A stretch of 64,000 bases of DNA, from the NCBI GenBank assembly GCA_024233305.1, contig JACKPV010000024.1:310001-374000 (forward strand). Direction: 5' to 3'. Position 1 is the first letter of the stretch. Every line of letters begins with the position of its first letter. The position numbers were made by a program, and so were the translations under genes. The notes under the pieces were generated by a model. That model had not been told where the DNA came from. It worked only from the letters and a program-made list of their open reading frames with translations, and did no database searches. The stretch comes from Verrucomicrobiales bacterium (lineage in GTDB: Bacteria; Verrucomicrobiota; Verrucomicrobiia; Limisphaerales; J093). Positions 41,703-50,290 of the stretch are shown in pieces.

Positions 41703-43270
41703 GAACGGTCAACGGGGGATTGGCCCATGGCGGCTTGCAGAACCCCCTCCGCCGAGGCCTCCCCCCGCGGGAATTCAGCCGTCGCCCGGCCCCGATGCAG
41801 CACCAGGATGCGGTCGGCCAGCGCCAGCAACTCCGGCAGTTCGGACGTAATCAGCAGGATCGCGATCCCCTCGGCGGTCAACGCATCGAGCAGGGCGTAA
41901 ATCTCCCGCTTGGCGCCAACGTCGACCCCCCGGGTGGGCTCGTCGAGCAACAGCAGGCGCGGACGGGTTTGCAGCCACTTCGCCAGCACGACTTTTTGCT
42001 GGTTGCCACCGGACAGCGAACCCACCTCCTGCTCGATCCCGGCGGCGCGCAGGTTCAGCCGCCGACCGTGGGCTTCGGTCACCCGGCGTTCCCGGGCCGG
42101 ACGCCGCCAGCCTCCGGGCGACAGCGCGGGCAGGTCGGCGAGCGTGGTGTTGGCCGCGATGGACAGCGGGAGAACAAGGCCCGAGGCTTTGCGGTCATTC
42201 GTGAGCAGCGCGATGCCACGGGTGATGGAAGCGGTCGGATGCCGCGGAGCGAAGGGCTCGCCGTCCAGCCGGACGCCACCCTGCACACGCCGTCCGTGAG
42301 CGCCGAACAGGCCAAGCAACAAGTCGCTCGCGCCCGAACCCTGCAGGCCGGCAATTCCCAGGATCTCCCCGGCCCGCAAGGTCAGCGAAACGTCCCGCAC
42401 GCGAAAGGCGCCCGGCTGTTGCGGATCGGGAACGCTGAACCGCTCCAGGCGCAACCGTTCGGCGCCCGGCGTGACGTCGTGCCGCGGAAACTGTTCGCCC
42501 AGTTCGCGCCCGACCATCCATTGGATCAATCGCCCGGGGGGCAACGCCACCGCCGGGGCCGTGCCCACGAGCCGTCCGTCGCGCAAAACCGTGATGCGGT
42601 CGGCAACCGCGGCGATCTCCTCCATCTTGTGCGTGATGTAGACGATGCCGCAGCCGCGTTCCTTGAGCTGCCGGATCAGCGTGAAGAGCTTCGCCACCTC
42701 GGGAGCGTTCAACGCGCTGGTCGGTTCATCCATCACGATGACCCGCGCCTCCTGCGCAAGGGCCTTCGCGATCTCGGTGAGCTGTTGTTGGGCAATGGGC
42801 AGTTCCTCGACGCGCCGGTCGACCTCGAGATCGATCCCCAGACGATCGAGAATCTCGCGGGCTTCCGCGCGCTGACGGGCGTCGTCCACGAACCCCGCCC
42901 GCGTTCGGGGTCGGCCCAGGAAAATATTGTCGGTCACCGTCATGGCGGGCACGAGGGAAAGCTCCTGGAAGATGACCACCACCCCGAGCGCGGCGGCGGC
43001 CAACGGGGAGGCGGGCCGCACCGGACGCCCGTCCACCTCGATCGTGCCCTCGAAATCCGCATGCACACCGCCCAGGATCTTGATCAACGTGCTCTTGCCG
43101 GCGCCGTTCTCGCCCGCCAGAATGTGAACCTCCCCCGCGCGGACCTCGAGGTCGACGCCTTCGAGGACGGTGACCGGTCCGAAGCGTTTGGTGATCCCGG
43201 ACAGCCGGGCCAGCACCCGGACGGCGCCGGCCCGGTCTTCGCAGCGGGGCATGGAGGCCGTGGCGGACAT
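41699..43270 (-). CDS. Ribose-type sugar ABC transporter ATP-binding protein (double ATPase)
   Basis: 523 residues, two ABC domains in one chain as in RbsA. Domain 1: LAGENGAGKSTLIKILGG (Walker A), VEELPIAQQQLTEIAKALAQ (signature), VIVMDEPTSALN (Walker B). Domain 2: GIAGLQGSGASDLLLGLFG (degenerate Walker A), VGSLSGGNQQKVVLAKWL, LLLLDEPTRGVDVGAK and LITSELPELLALADR. It energises uptake of a pentose or similar sugar with the permease downstream. The start is ATG 43270; an in-frame ATG at 43251 is possible. It begins 25 bp after the GH20 stop, suggesting joint transcription with that glycosidase. Confidence 0.93.
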   Translation of the reverse strand: MSATASMPRCEDRAGAVRVLARLSGITKRFGPVTVLEGVDLEVRAGEVHILAGENGAGKSTLIKILGGVHADFEGTIEVDGRPVRPASPLAAAALGVVVIFQELSLVPAMTVTDNIFLGRPRTRAGFVDDARQRAEAREILDRLGIDLEVDRRVEELPIAQQQLTEIAKALAQEARVIVMDEPTSALNAPEVAKLFTLIRQLKERGCGIVYITHKMEEIAAVADRITVLRDGRLVGTAPAVALPPGRLIQWMVGRELGEQFPRHDVTPGAERLRLERFSVPDPQQPGAFRVRDVSLTLRAGEILGIAGLQGSGASDLLLGLFGAHGRRVQGGVRLDGEPFAPRHPTASITRGIALLTNDRKASGLVLPLSIAANTTLADLPALSPGGWRRPARERRVTEAHGRRLNLRAAGIEQEVGSLSGGNQQKVVLAKWLQTRPRLLLLDEPTRGVDVGAKREIYALLDALTAEGIAILLITSELPELLALADRILVLHRGRATAEFPRGEASAEGVLQAAMGQSPVDRS

Positions 43271-43295
43271 CGCGAACAGGCCGGCGCCGGGCGTT

Positions 43296-44471
43296 TCAAT
43301 CGGCCGTTCGCGGCGGCATGGCCCGGAACAGCTCCCGGAAACAGTTCGCGGATTCGTAGGCCGAGTTCTGCTGAATCGGCGCACCGCCCGCAAGGTCGGC
43401 GTAGGCGCGGCGAAAGGCCTCGAGCCCGCACCACGTGGTCTGCACCATGCCCCGGGCCCGGCGGGCCACCTCGGGATCATCGTCCTGTCGCAGCGCGCGC
43501 ATCAACGCCAGTTGCTCGAGCGCCACCGCCGGCTTCCGCCACGGGCACGAAACCACATCGAATCCCTTGCGGGCGAAATGGGCGGCGGTTTCGGGAGCCG
43601 CGTCATAGTGCCAATCGCAGATCACGATGTCCTTCGGCACGCGGTCGATGGCGGCTTGCGTATCGTTCTCGCTCGCCTCCCAGCGGCCCAGGCCCGTCGC
43701 CCGGCCGTCGAGGAAGCGATCCCCCCACACCCAAAGCCGGCAACCGCGGCCGGCCAGATGGTCACGCAGGCGCCCGACCTCTTCCGCGAACAGCTCGGCC
43801 GGCGCCTGGCCGGCACAGCGCGGACAGTCCGGATCAGCCAGGAGAAACACCTCGTCCATCCCCACGTGAAACGCCTTCGCCTCGCAGTCGCGCACCAGCT
43901 CGTCCATCAGATCGAACAACACCCCGTGCACCTCGGGATGCCGCGGACAATAGCTGCGGCAGTAGATGTCCTGGTTCTCCGGGTATTTTCCCGGCGTTTC
44001 GTCGAATTCGGGATGCAACTGCAGCAACCGGTCGTTGCGGGCGGCCCAGGATTGATGGCCGAGACAGTTGATCATCGGAATGAGTTCGATGCCGCTCGCG
44101 CGACACGCGGCGAGGAGTTGCTGCGCGTCCGCCCGATCCAGCGCCGACGGATCCGCAAATTCCGGGCGCGACTGGAAATCATACCGGTAGTTGAACTCGA
44201 TGATCAGCGTGTTGACCCCGTTCGTGGCCAGGGCGGTGCGGATGAACTCGAGGGTGGCCGGTAAATCCCGTTTCCCCGGCGCCGAGAAATGAATGCCCCG
44301 CACGGGCAGGGCTGACGCGGGCGTCGCCTCCCCTGCCGGCAATGCGGACGGAAGCAGGATCAGCCCGGCCATTCCCAGCGTCGATCCCAACCGGCGCGAG
44401 CGCGAAGCGAACGGGGACCGGGCGCCGCGTGATTCCGCGTGCGGGAAGGAACGAACCGCAGTGGCATTCAT
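43296..44471 (-). CDS. Secreted GH20-like beta-N-acetylhexosaminidase
   Basis: 391 residues. N-terminal basic region and hydrophobic GSTLGMAGLILLPSALPAGEA suggest export. The barrel has RGIHFSAPGKRDLPATLEFI, TLIIEFNYRYDF, IELIPMINCLGHQSW and the catalytic pair in AFHVGMDEVFLLAD (H-x-G-x-D-E, about residue 215), later WGDRFLDGR and VICDWHYDA. It lacks the usual N-terminal GH20b domain, so it is a compact member. Expected to release GlcNAc or GalNAc from glycan ends. ATG 44480 is an alternative start. It is located just before the sugar ABC genes. Confidence 0.82.
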   Translation of the reverse strand: MNATAVRSFPHAESRGARSPFASRSRRLGSTLGMAGLILLPSALPAGEATPASALPVRGIHFSAPGKRDLPATLEFIRTALATNGVNTLIIEFNYRYDFQSRPEFADPSALDRADAQQLLAACRASGIELIPMINCLGHQSWAARNDRLLQLHPEFDETPGKYPENQDIYCRSYCPRHPEVHGVLFDLMDELVRDCEAKAFHVGMDEVFLLADPDCPRCAGQAPAELFAEEVGRLRDHLAGRGCRLWVWGDRFLDGRATGLGRWEASENDTQAAIDRVPKDIVICDWHYDAAPETAAHFARKGFDVVSCPWRKPAVALEQLALMRALRQDDDPEVARRARGMVQTTWCGLEAFRRAYADLAGGAPIQQNSAYESANCFRELFRAMPPRTAD

Positions 44472-44743
44472 GGACCGCATGTTCCCGCCCGTGCCGACGG
44501 GTGTCAATCGCCCGCTGATCCACGCACGGCCCGCGCGACAGTCCGACACGACGCCGTGGGCCGCTGCTGCCTCAACCGGTGCTCCGGCCGTCGGGTCTTT
44601 TCCCGACTGAGCTTCCCAAATCCCGAAAGAACTACTGAGCCGATTGCCCTCTATTTGCACGGGCAGGACCGGGATTGTGCATTGTCTCTAAACCTTGTCG
44701 TTATGCTCGCAGCCCTCCCCGTCCCACCGCATGCTCCTGCCCG

Positions 44744-45168
44744 GTGTTCATCAAACGCAATCGCACTCGGCACGGCGCCAAGGACTACCAGTCCATTCTC
44801 CTGGTCCAGGGCCGGCGCGTTCCCGCCGAGCGTCCCCGTGGTCGCCCCCCCGCTGGCAGTCCCCCACCCCAAACCGTCGTGGTCCATGAGACCCTGGCCA
44901 ATCTCTCCCGCCTGCCCCCGGAGTTGATCGAACTGATCGAGCGGTTTTGCCGGGGCGAAAAGCCCGCCAACTACACCGCCACCGCCGCTGAGAAGCCGAT
45001 GCATGTCGGTCCGTGTTACGGGGTGCTGGCCGGATTGCACGCCCTGGCGCGGGAGTTGGGGATCGTGCGCGCGGTGGGAGAAGCCACCCGCACCCAACGG
45101 CTGGCCCTGTACATGATCTACGCCCGGCTTTTCCTCATCAAGGGCAGCCGGCTGGTCGCGGCGGGTGG
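44744..45168 (+). pseudogene. N-terminal fragment of an IS1634-family-like transposase
   Basis: The frame from GTG 44744 reads VFIKRNRTRHGAKDYQSILLVQGRRVP, then VVVHETLANLSRLPPELIEL, GPCYGVLAGLHALARELGI and LALYMIYARLFLIKGSRL. This is the start of IS1634-type transposases (FIKxxxxRHGxKxYxSxxLVxG). It stops matching about 45168, where the tolpal terminator sequence begins. The DDE domain is absent. Confidence 0.65.
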
Positions 45169-45174
45169 AAGTGA

Positions 45175-45205
45175 AAAGCCCGAGCCTTGGACGGGCTCGG
45201 GCTTT
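45175..45205 (-). terminator. Intrinsic terminator of the tol-pal operon
   Basis: AAAGCCCGAGCC (45175-45186) pairs perfectly with GGCTCGGGCTTT (45194-45205), 12 bp with a 7-nt loop. On the minus strand it is followed by TTTTC. It lies 36 bp after the pal stop. Confidence 0.93.
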
Positions 45206-45240
45206 GGCAATCCGACTCGAGGCCGGGCGTCAGCAGGAAT

Positions 45241-45855
45241 TCACTGGCCCTCGGGCGGCAACAGGAGGATGAACTCCGCCCGGCGGTTCTTCTTCCAGGC
45301 GATCTCGTCGTGGCTGGGATCGGCCGGTTTGTCTTCGCCCCAACTGCGGGTGCGGATGCGGTCGCCGGAAATGCCGTAGCCCACGAGCACTTCGCGGACC
45401 GCGAGGGCCCGCCGTTCGCCCAGCGCCCGGTTGTATTCTTCCGTGCCGCGCTCGTCGCAGTGGCCGTCGATGAGGAGCTTCACATTGGCGCGCAACTTCA
45501 GTTCGTCCCCCACGGCGTGGACCTTGTCCAGTTCCCCCATCTTCACGACCGAACTGTCGAAGTCGAAGTGGACGGTCTGCGAGGCGAAATAGGCGGCGTC
45601 CATGCTGTACCCTTCAAACGTGTCGAGGCCGGCTTGCGGCACGCCTTCGAGGTTTTCGCTGTCCACACCTCCGGGACCGAGGCCGCCGCCGTCGGGCGGG
45701 ACCGCCAGGGGTTGGCGGGGGCCGGGAGACTCGATGCGACTGCCTTCGATGCTGCCGATGGGAGTGACCCCCTTGTCGGGGCGTTTACAGCCGGTGGTGG
45801 CGAGCAGCACGGCAAGAGCCGCCACGCCGGCGTTGAGGAGAAGCGCGCGTTTCAT
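45241..45855 (-). CDS. pal: Peptidoglycan-associated lipoprotein (OmpA C-like)
   Basis: 204 residues. Lipoprotein signal MKRALLLNAGVAALAVLLATTGCK with lipobox ATTGC. After a Pro/Gly linker, the OmpA-C domain has VHFDFDSSVVK, LLIDGHCDERGTEEYNRALGERRALAVREVLV and SWGEDKPADP, with the D and R residues that bind meso-diaminopimelate (NxxLSxxRA-type helix; here NRALGERRA). Pal ties the outer membrane to peptidoglycan and works with TolB. It is the last gene of tolQ-R-A-B-pal, 27 bp after tolB. Confidence 0.93.
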   Translation of the reverse strand: MKRALLLNAGVAALAVLLATTGCKRPDKGVTPIGSIEGSRIESPGPRQPLAVPPDGGGLGPGGVDSENLEGVPQAGLDTFEGYSMDAAYFASQTVHFDFDSSVVKMGELDKVHAVGDELKLRANVKLLIDGHCDERGTEEYNRALGERRALAVREVLVGYGISGDRIRTRSWGEDKPADPSHDEIAWKKNRRAEFILLLPPEGQ

Positions 45856-45882
45856 GGTGTCGTCAAATCCTGGTAACCCGGA

Positions 45883-47052
45883 TCAATAAGCCCACGATGG
45901 TTGCGAGCATGAGCCCAGACCGGTCCGGACATCCTTTCGTTGTTTGGTGGGGACGTCAAGCAAAGACAGGGTTCGGCCACCGCGTCCGTCCCGGCGAACA
46001 TAGAGGAGCGTGCGCGAGTTGGGCGCCCAGCACGGGTCCTCGCCCGAGGTCAGGACCTCCGCCGTTCCGCCGCCGGCCTTGACCCGACAAACCTCGAAGC
46101 CTCCCATCTGCGCGGTGAAGGCAATCCATTGGCCGTCGGGGGACCAAGCCGGTTCGCTCGGGTTGGCCACCCCCGAGGTGGCGAGGCGTTTCGGCGCGCC
46201 ACCGGCCGCGGGCACGGTGGCCAGCACGCGGCGCCCCCCCATCCGGGTCGAGAAACACAGGGTGCGTCCGTCCGACGACCAGCACGGCGAGGCTTCGTCC
46301 TCCTTGGTGTGCGTCAACTGCCGCAGCCCGGATCCATCCGCCTTCGCCACGTAAAGATCGGGACTGCCGCCCTTGCTCAGGATCATGGCGATCATCGAGC
46401 CGTCGGGGGAGGCGGCCGGCGACATGTTCGACCCCGTGTAACGGGCCACATAGCTGCGCTTCCCGGTGCCCAGATCGTGGGCGAGGATGTCGGGATTGCC
46501 GGCCACGTAGCTGGTGTAAAACAGCTTGAGCTGACCCGGAACCCAGGACGGCGCCGCGACCACCGAACCGTCCGAACTCACTGCCACGGTGTTGTGGCCA
46601 TCATAGTCGGCGACGTAGACCTCGCTGCTGCCTCCCTTGTCGCGCTTGAACGCGATCCGGGTCCGCGCAATGCCAGGGACCCCCTGGACCGCCTTTACGA
46701 CGTCGTCGGCCAGCGCATGGGCCTGAAGCCGCAGGTCGGCGCCGCTGTAGGCCTTTGCCAGGCGGACCTGGCCATTGTCCTTGAGTGTGCCTTCGACCCG
46801 TCCGGCGTCCTTGCCGGCCAGCGTCCAGTTCGCGCCGGCAGCGTTGTCCGCGACAACCTTGAACCCGACGACCTCGAGGTCGAACTCCAGCACCCGGGCC
46901 ACCTCGCCCGTGTAGCCGCTGAGGGCGATGGGAATGGCCCGCCCGGCCCCGCTCCGGTCGATGTCCCTGACTTCCTCCGCCGCGAATGCCGTGACTGCGC
47001 CCAGCGCGAGGGCGGTCAGGCCCGGTAATTGTTGTCGTGTGATGAATGGCAT
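45883..47052 (-). CDS. tolB: Tol-Pal system beta-propeller protein TolB
   Basis: 389 residues. Signal peptide MPFITRQQLPGLTALALGAVTAFAAE, then the N-terminal alpha/beta domain (IPIALSGYTGEVARVLEFDLEVVGFK) and a six-bladed WD40-like PD40 propeller: YVADYDGHNTVAVSSDGSV, SYVARYTGSNMSPAASPDGSM, LRQLTHTKEDEASPCWSSDGRTLCFST, PSEPAWSPDGQWIAFTAQ. TolB is periplasmic and cycles between TolA and Pal during cell-envelope constriction. Its ATG lies 37 nt inside the end of tolA, an unusually long overlap for this operon. Confidence 0.93.
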   Translation of the reverse strand: MPFITRQQLPGLTALALGAVTAFAAEEVRDIDRSGAGRAIPIALSGYTGEVARVLEFDLEVVGFKVVADNAAGANWTLAGKDAGRVEGTLKDNGQVRLAKAYSGADLRLQAHALADDVVKAVQGVPGIARTRIAFKRDKGGSSEVYVADYDGHNTVAVSSDGSVVAAPSWVPGQLKLFYTSYVAGNPDILAHDLGTGKRSYVARYTGSNMSPAASPDGSMIAMILSKGGSPDLYVAKADGSGLRQLTHTKEDEASPCWSSDGRTLCFSTRMGGRRVLATVPAAGGAPKRLATSGVANPSEPAWSPDGQWIAFTAQMGGFEVCRVKAGGGTAEVLTSGEDPCWAPNSRTLLYVRRDGRGGRTLSLLDVPTKQRKDVRTGLGSCSQPSWAY

Positions 47053-47948
47053 CCCAATCCGAGCTTTGCCTTGAGGTTGAAGTTGAAGATGAAAGAACGC
47101 TGCTGATCCGTGGCGCCCTCGGGGAAGGGGCGGCCGATGTTTTTGACCCGATCCAGGACGGCCTGCACGGAACGATCCAGGGCGGCGGCGCCAGAACGCT
47201 CGAGGATCGTCGCGGAGAGCACCTTGCCGTCGCGCGCGATGACGACGCGCGTCTTCACCGTTGCGGCGGCATCGACGCCGGAGGTGGGCTCGATCCAGGC
47301 CCGGTCGTAGACCTGCTGGACGTAGTCGCCGTAGTTCATGTAACTCGCCCCGCCCGTGCCGGGCACGGAGAAGGAGATTTGCGTATCGAACTGGGAGCGG
47401 AGGCGGCTGACTGAGTCGTTCAGGGCCCGGCGGGCGTCCGCGGCTTCCTGCTCGCGGCGTCGACGATCCGCTTCGGCCTGACGCTGGGCGGTGCGGTCGG
47501 GTTGCCGTTCGGTCTGGTTGAGATTGACCTCGATCTGGTCCGCCGTGCGGTATTTCGGTTTGGGTGGCTCGGATTCCGGTTCCGGTTGGCGCTGGGGTTC
47601 GGGCGTCCGCTCTGGCTCGGGCTGCCGTTCGGGCTTCGGGGTTCGTTCCACGGGCGGCGGTTTGGGTTCCTCGCGCGGCGTCCGGGGTTGCTCCCGGGGC
47701 GGTTCGGGCTCGGGATCAGGCGGTCGCGGGGGCGGCGTCGATGGAGGCTGCGCCGGGGGCGCCGCGCCTCCGGGATTGGCCCCCTGCGCATCCACCAACC
47801 GGTCCGGCACGAACTCCAGGAGCGTGACGCTCTCGGTTTCCGGGGGGAGGGGCGCCACGAGAAAAGCGGTCCCGAAGAAGAGGGCGGCGAGCAGGGCCGC
47901 GTGGCCGATGAGCGACAGGGTGAGGCATTCGCGTTGGAGCGGTTTCAT
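47016..47948 (-). CDS. tolA: TolA/TonB-like envelope energy-transducing protein
   Basis: 310 residues. One N-terminal anchor (LTLSLIGHAALLAALFFGTAFLV), a long periplasm-spanning Pro/Glu/Arg region (EPPREQPRTPREEPKPPPVE and similar, about 65-150), a charged helix (AQRQAEADRRRREQEAADAR) and a C-terminal TonB/TolA-type domain (VYDRAWIEPTSGVDAAATVKTRVVIARDGKVLSATILERSG with SVQAVLDRV). It passes proton-motive force from TolQR to TolB-Pal. The start ATG 47948 overlaps the tolR stop by 4 nt. The Pro-Glu spacer is closer to TonB than to the Ala-rich TolA helix of enterics. Confidence 0.88.
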   Translation of the reverse strand: MKPLQRECLTLSLIGHAALLAALFFGTAFLVAPLPPETESVTLLEFVPDRLVDAQGANPGGAAPPAQPPSTPPPRPPDPEPEPPREQPRTPREEPKPPPVERTPKPERQPEPERTPEPQRQPEPESEPPKPKYRTADQIEVNLNQTERQPDRTAQRQAEADRRRREQEAADARRALNDSVSRLRSQFDTQISFSVPGTGGASYMNYGDYVQQVYDRAWIEPTSGVDAAATVKTRVVIARDGKVLSATILERSGAAALDRSVQAVLDRVKNIGRPFPEGATDQQRSFIFNFNLKAKLGLGCHSSHDNNYRA

Positions 47949-48364
47949 CGGCGGTCCTCCGGACGCGTGGCCAGCGAGATCCGGGTGATGTTGTTCCGGG
48001 TGAGCCGGTCGATCACCGGATAGAAATGTTGCAGCGTGCCTTCCCGGTCGGCGCGGATGCGCACCACGAGATTGGGATTCTGTCCGTAAAGCGCCACCAC
48101 GGCCTGTTCCAGTTGGTCGATGCCCAGCGGTTCCCCGTTGACGCGATAGCTGCCGGCGGCGTCGATTTCGACCTCCGCGAGATCCTGGCGGTTGACCTGG
48201 AGCGGGGGCCGACCGCCCCCGGGCAGTTCGAGGTCCATGCTGTGCTCGAGCAGCGGCGCGGTGATCATGAAGATGATCAGCAGCGTCCAGGCGAGGTCCA
48301 GGAGCGGCGTCAGATTGATGTCGCTCAGGGTGACCAGGGCATTTCGCTGCGTAAACCGTCGCAT
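47945..48364 (-). CDS. tolR: ExbD/TolR-family biopolymer transport protein
   Basis: 139 residues: N-terminal cytoplasmic segment, one helix INLTPLLDLAWTLLIIFMITAPLL with the conserved Asp (LLDL) that senses the proton, then a periplasmic domain ending RIRADREGTLQHFYPVIDRLTRNNITRISLATRP. It works as a dimer inside the TolQ pentamer. There is a 30-bp gap from tolQ and a 4-nt overlap with tolA. Confidence 0.93.
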   Translation of the reverse strand: MRRFTQRNALVTLSDINLTPLLDLAWTLLIIFMITAPLLEHSMDLELPGGGRPPLQVNRQDLAEVEIDAAGSYRVNGEPLGIDQLEQAVVALYGQNPNLVVRIRADREGTLQHFYPVIDRLTRNNITRISLATRPEDRR

Positions 48365-48394
48365 GGGCTTGCGTCCGCCGGAATCCGGCCCGGG

Positions 48395-49114
48395 CTATTC
48401 GTCGTCGCCGAGGAATTCGATCTCCATCCGGGTCACCAGTTCCTGGGCAAAATTGTCGAGTTCGACGGTGTGGACCCGGAGATTGTGAACCAGCCAGTTG
48501 TAGCCGAACATCGAGGGGATCGCAACCAGCAAGCCGGCGACGGTGGTGAGCAGGGCGCCGGAGACGCCGGGGGCCATGGCGGCGAGGTTGACCTGGTTGC
48601 CGGCGGCCACGGCCTGGGCGACCCCGCTGAAGGCGCTCATGACCCCCCAGACGGTGCCCAGCAGGCCGAGGAAAGGCGCGCCGCTGACGGCGATGGCCAA
48701 CAGGATCAGGCCCGATTCGAGCTTGAGCGCCTGCCGGGCGACCTCCCCTTCGATGACGCGTTTGACATGTTCCATGGCCTTGAGCGAAATGCGGGAGCGT
48801 CGCGGGAGTCCCGGTCCCTGCTGGACGCGTTCCGCCAGTTCTTCGCACCCTGCTCCATAGACGGAAAAGGTGGGGCAACCTTCCACGTCGACCTTGCGAT
48901 CATGGATGGCGAAGACGGTTTTCTGCTCGCGAAACTCCTCGTCGAACAGTTCGTTCAGGGTCCGGGCGCGGCGCATCTCGACCGCCTTGGTGGCCATGAT
49001 GGACCAGGCGAAGATCGAGAACAGGAGCAGGACAATGATGATGGCCTTGCCCTCGATGGTGGAGCTTTGCCACACATAGGACAGGTTCAAACTGGCGTTG
49101 GCGAGCAGGGCCAT
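48395..49114 (-). CDS. tolQ: MotA/TolQ/ExbB-family proton channel protein
   Basis: 239 residues with three membrane helices: AIIIVLLLFSIFAWSIMATKAVEMRRA, ESGLILLAIAVSGAPFLGLLGTVWGVMSAFSGVA (the family G-T-V-x-G-x-x-x-A/S-F motif) and GALLTTVAGLLVAIPSMFGYNWL. A cytoplasmic loop lies between helix 1 and 2. It is the first gene of the operon. The upstream gap 49115-49412 contains no gene; a weak TTGACC near 49186 on the minus strand might be part of the promoter. Confidence 0.93.
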   Translation of the reverse strand: MALLANASLNLSYVWQSSTIEGKAIIIVLLLFSIFAWSIMATKAVEMRRARTLNELFDEEFREQKTVFAIHDRKVDVEGCPTFSVYGAGCEELAERVQQGPGLPRRSRISLKAMEHVKRVIEGEVARQALKLESGLILLAIAVSGAPFLGLLGTVWGVMSAFSGVAQAVAAGNQVNLAAMAPGVSGALLTTVAGLLVAIPSMFGYNWLVHNLRVHTVELDNFAQELVTRMEIEFLGDDE

Positions 49115-49412
49115 CGGCGGGGTGTCCTGAGTTCCGGGCGTCCTCCCGGTTTTTGAACGCTTGCTTACCCCGTCGTCCTGCGGAGGTCAAAACCTTTCGC
49201 GTCGCGCGGACGCTTTGCCCTGGAGAAAGGCGCCTGCTTTTCCCCGGGGCCCGCGCCGTCGCGGCAGGGGATCCGGATTCCACGGGCCCGAGATACGCGT
49301 TCTCCCGCCGCCGTCGACCTTGCGGCCGGGCGCTCCTCGGGGACCACCCATCGGCGAAGATCACCGCCAACGCACGCGCCGGGGCTGGGCTGCGTCGGGC
49401 ACGCCGCTCGCC

Positions 49413-49661
49413 CTACAGGAAAGCCCCCTTCCGCCGGACCAAGTCCCAGGCCAGCTGGCTCAACGATCCGATCAGTGCCCGGGTTTCCGGCTCGGGCACG
49501 ATGGTCAACTGGCCGTTGATCACCGTCGGCTGCACTTGCCAGAGCACCAAAACTCGGTCGACCGGGTTGTGGCCGAAAGCCCCGAAAAGCAGTGGTTTGA
49601 GGCGAGGAGCCAGGTGAGCGAGCGGAACTGCCATTGATACTGATTTGGCAGACCGGCGCAA
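49413..49661 (-). pseudogene. Possible remnant of a PEP-CTERM protein end
   Basis: The frame ends QLTIVPEPETRALIGSLSQLAWDLVRRKGAFL, resembling a PEP-CTERM tail (VPEP, partly hydrophobic, RRK) but with charged and polar breaks in the helix. The upstream part has no signal peptide. Probably a decayed C-terminus; coding is doubtful. Confidence 0.25.
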
Positions 49662-49722
49662 GGGGGAGGCTCGCGGCCTGGACGGAGTTGCGAACGGCGG
49701 CGAAGGCTTCTACAACTGGTCC

Positions 49723-50275
49723 ATGCCGCAGATCCGGTTGCCCATGTTCCACGAAGGGGGCAACCCCATCACCAACGACGTGGGCTACGAGAAGCAAGCC
49801 GACACGGTGGTTTGCTGCTGCGGCACCATGCCGGTCTTCTCCCATGTCGTCGCCGATCTAGGTTCCTTCCGGATGATCCTCAGTCATCTTTACCTCAACG
49901 GCACCCCGCTCGGCGCCAACGACCAAGAGTCAGCGCAGTGCGGAGGATGTTCAGGCCCCCATGGGCGTGGCCACCACCAACGTCCTGGATCGGGTGCTGG
50001 CCAGCGTGGGGGCGCTGCCCGGCGGGGTCCCGGTGCGCTTCGAGCCCTGTGCGGACGTCAGCCACGCCGGGGTGCTGCTGGCGCTCCCGGCGCTTTTGGC
50101 CTGCGGCCTGCTGCGCCACAGCGCCAAGTATTTCCATCTGCCCGAAGGGTACTACACGCTGGCCAATATCTTTCTGTTGCCGGGGTTGATGCCCTTGAAC
50201 CGGGTCCCCTCGATCGAAGCGTTGCGCCAGCGCGCCCCCGACCGGCTGCATCCCGACCCCGCAGGCCGGCCTCCC
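49723..50275 (+). pseudogene. Remnant of a Planctomycetes/Verrucomicrobia-type HTH transposase
   Basis: Part one (49723-49930) reads MPQIRLPMFHEGGNPITNDV and MPVFSHVVADLGSFRMIL, the start of a transposase family with 'PxFxHxxxDxxsFRxFxsqLxxnG'. Part two (49961-50275, another frame) reads GVATTNVLDRVLASVGALPGG and GVLLALPALLACGLLRHSAKYFHLPEGYYTLANIFLL, the later part of the same family. The middle and the end are missing. Identification is from memory of the family. Confidence 0.5.
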
Positions 50276-50290
50276 CGGGGGGCGAAGGGC

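Noticed and set aside
47949..48878. N-terminal extension of tolA to 620 residues
   Set aside because: It is the antisense-like third frame of tolR/tolQ, Arg/Pro-rich; the membrane anchor starts at 47948.
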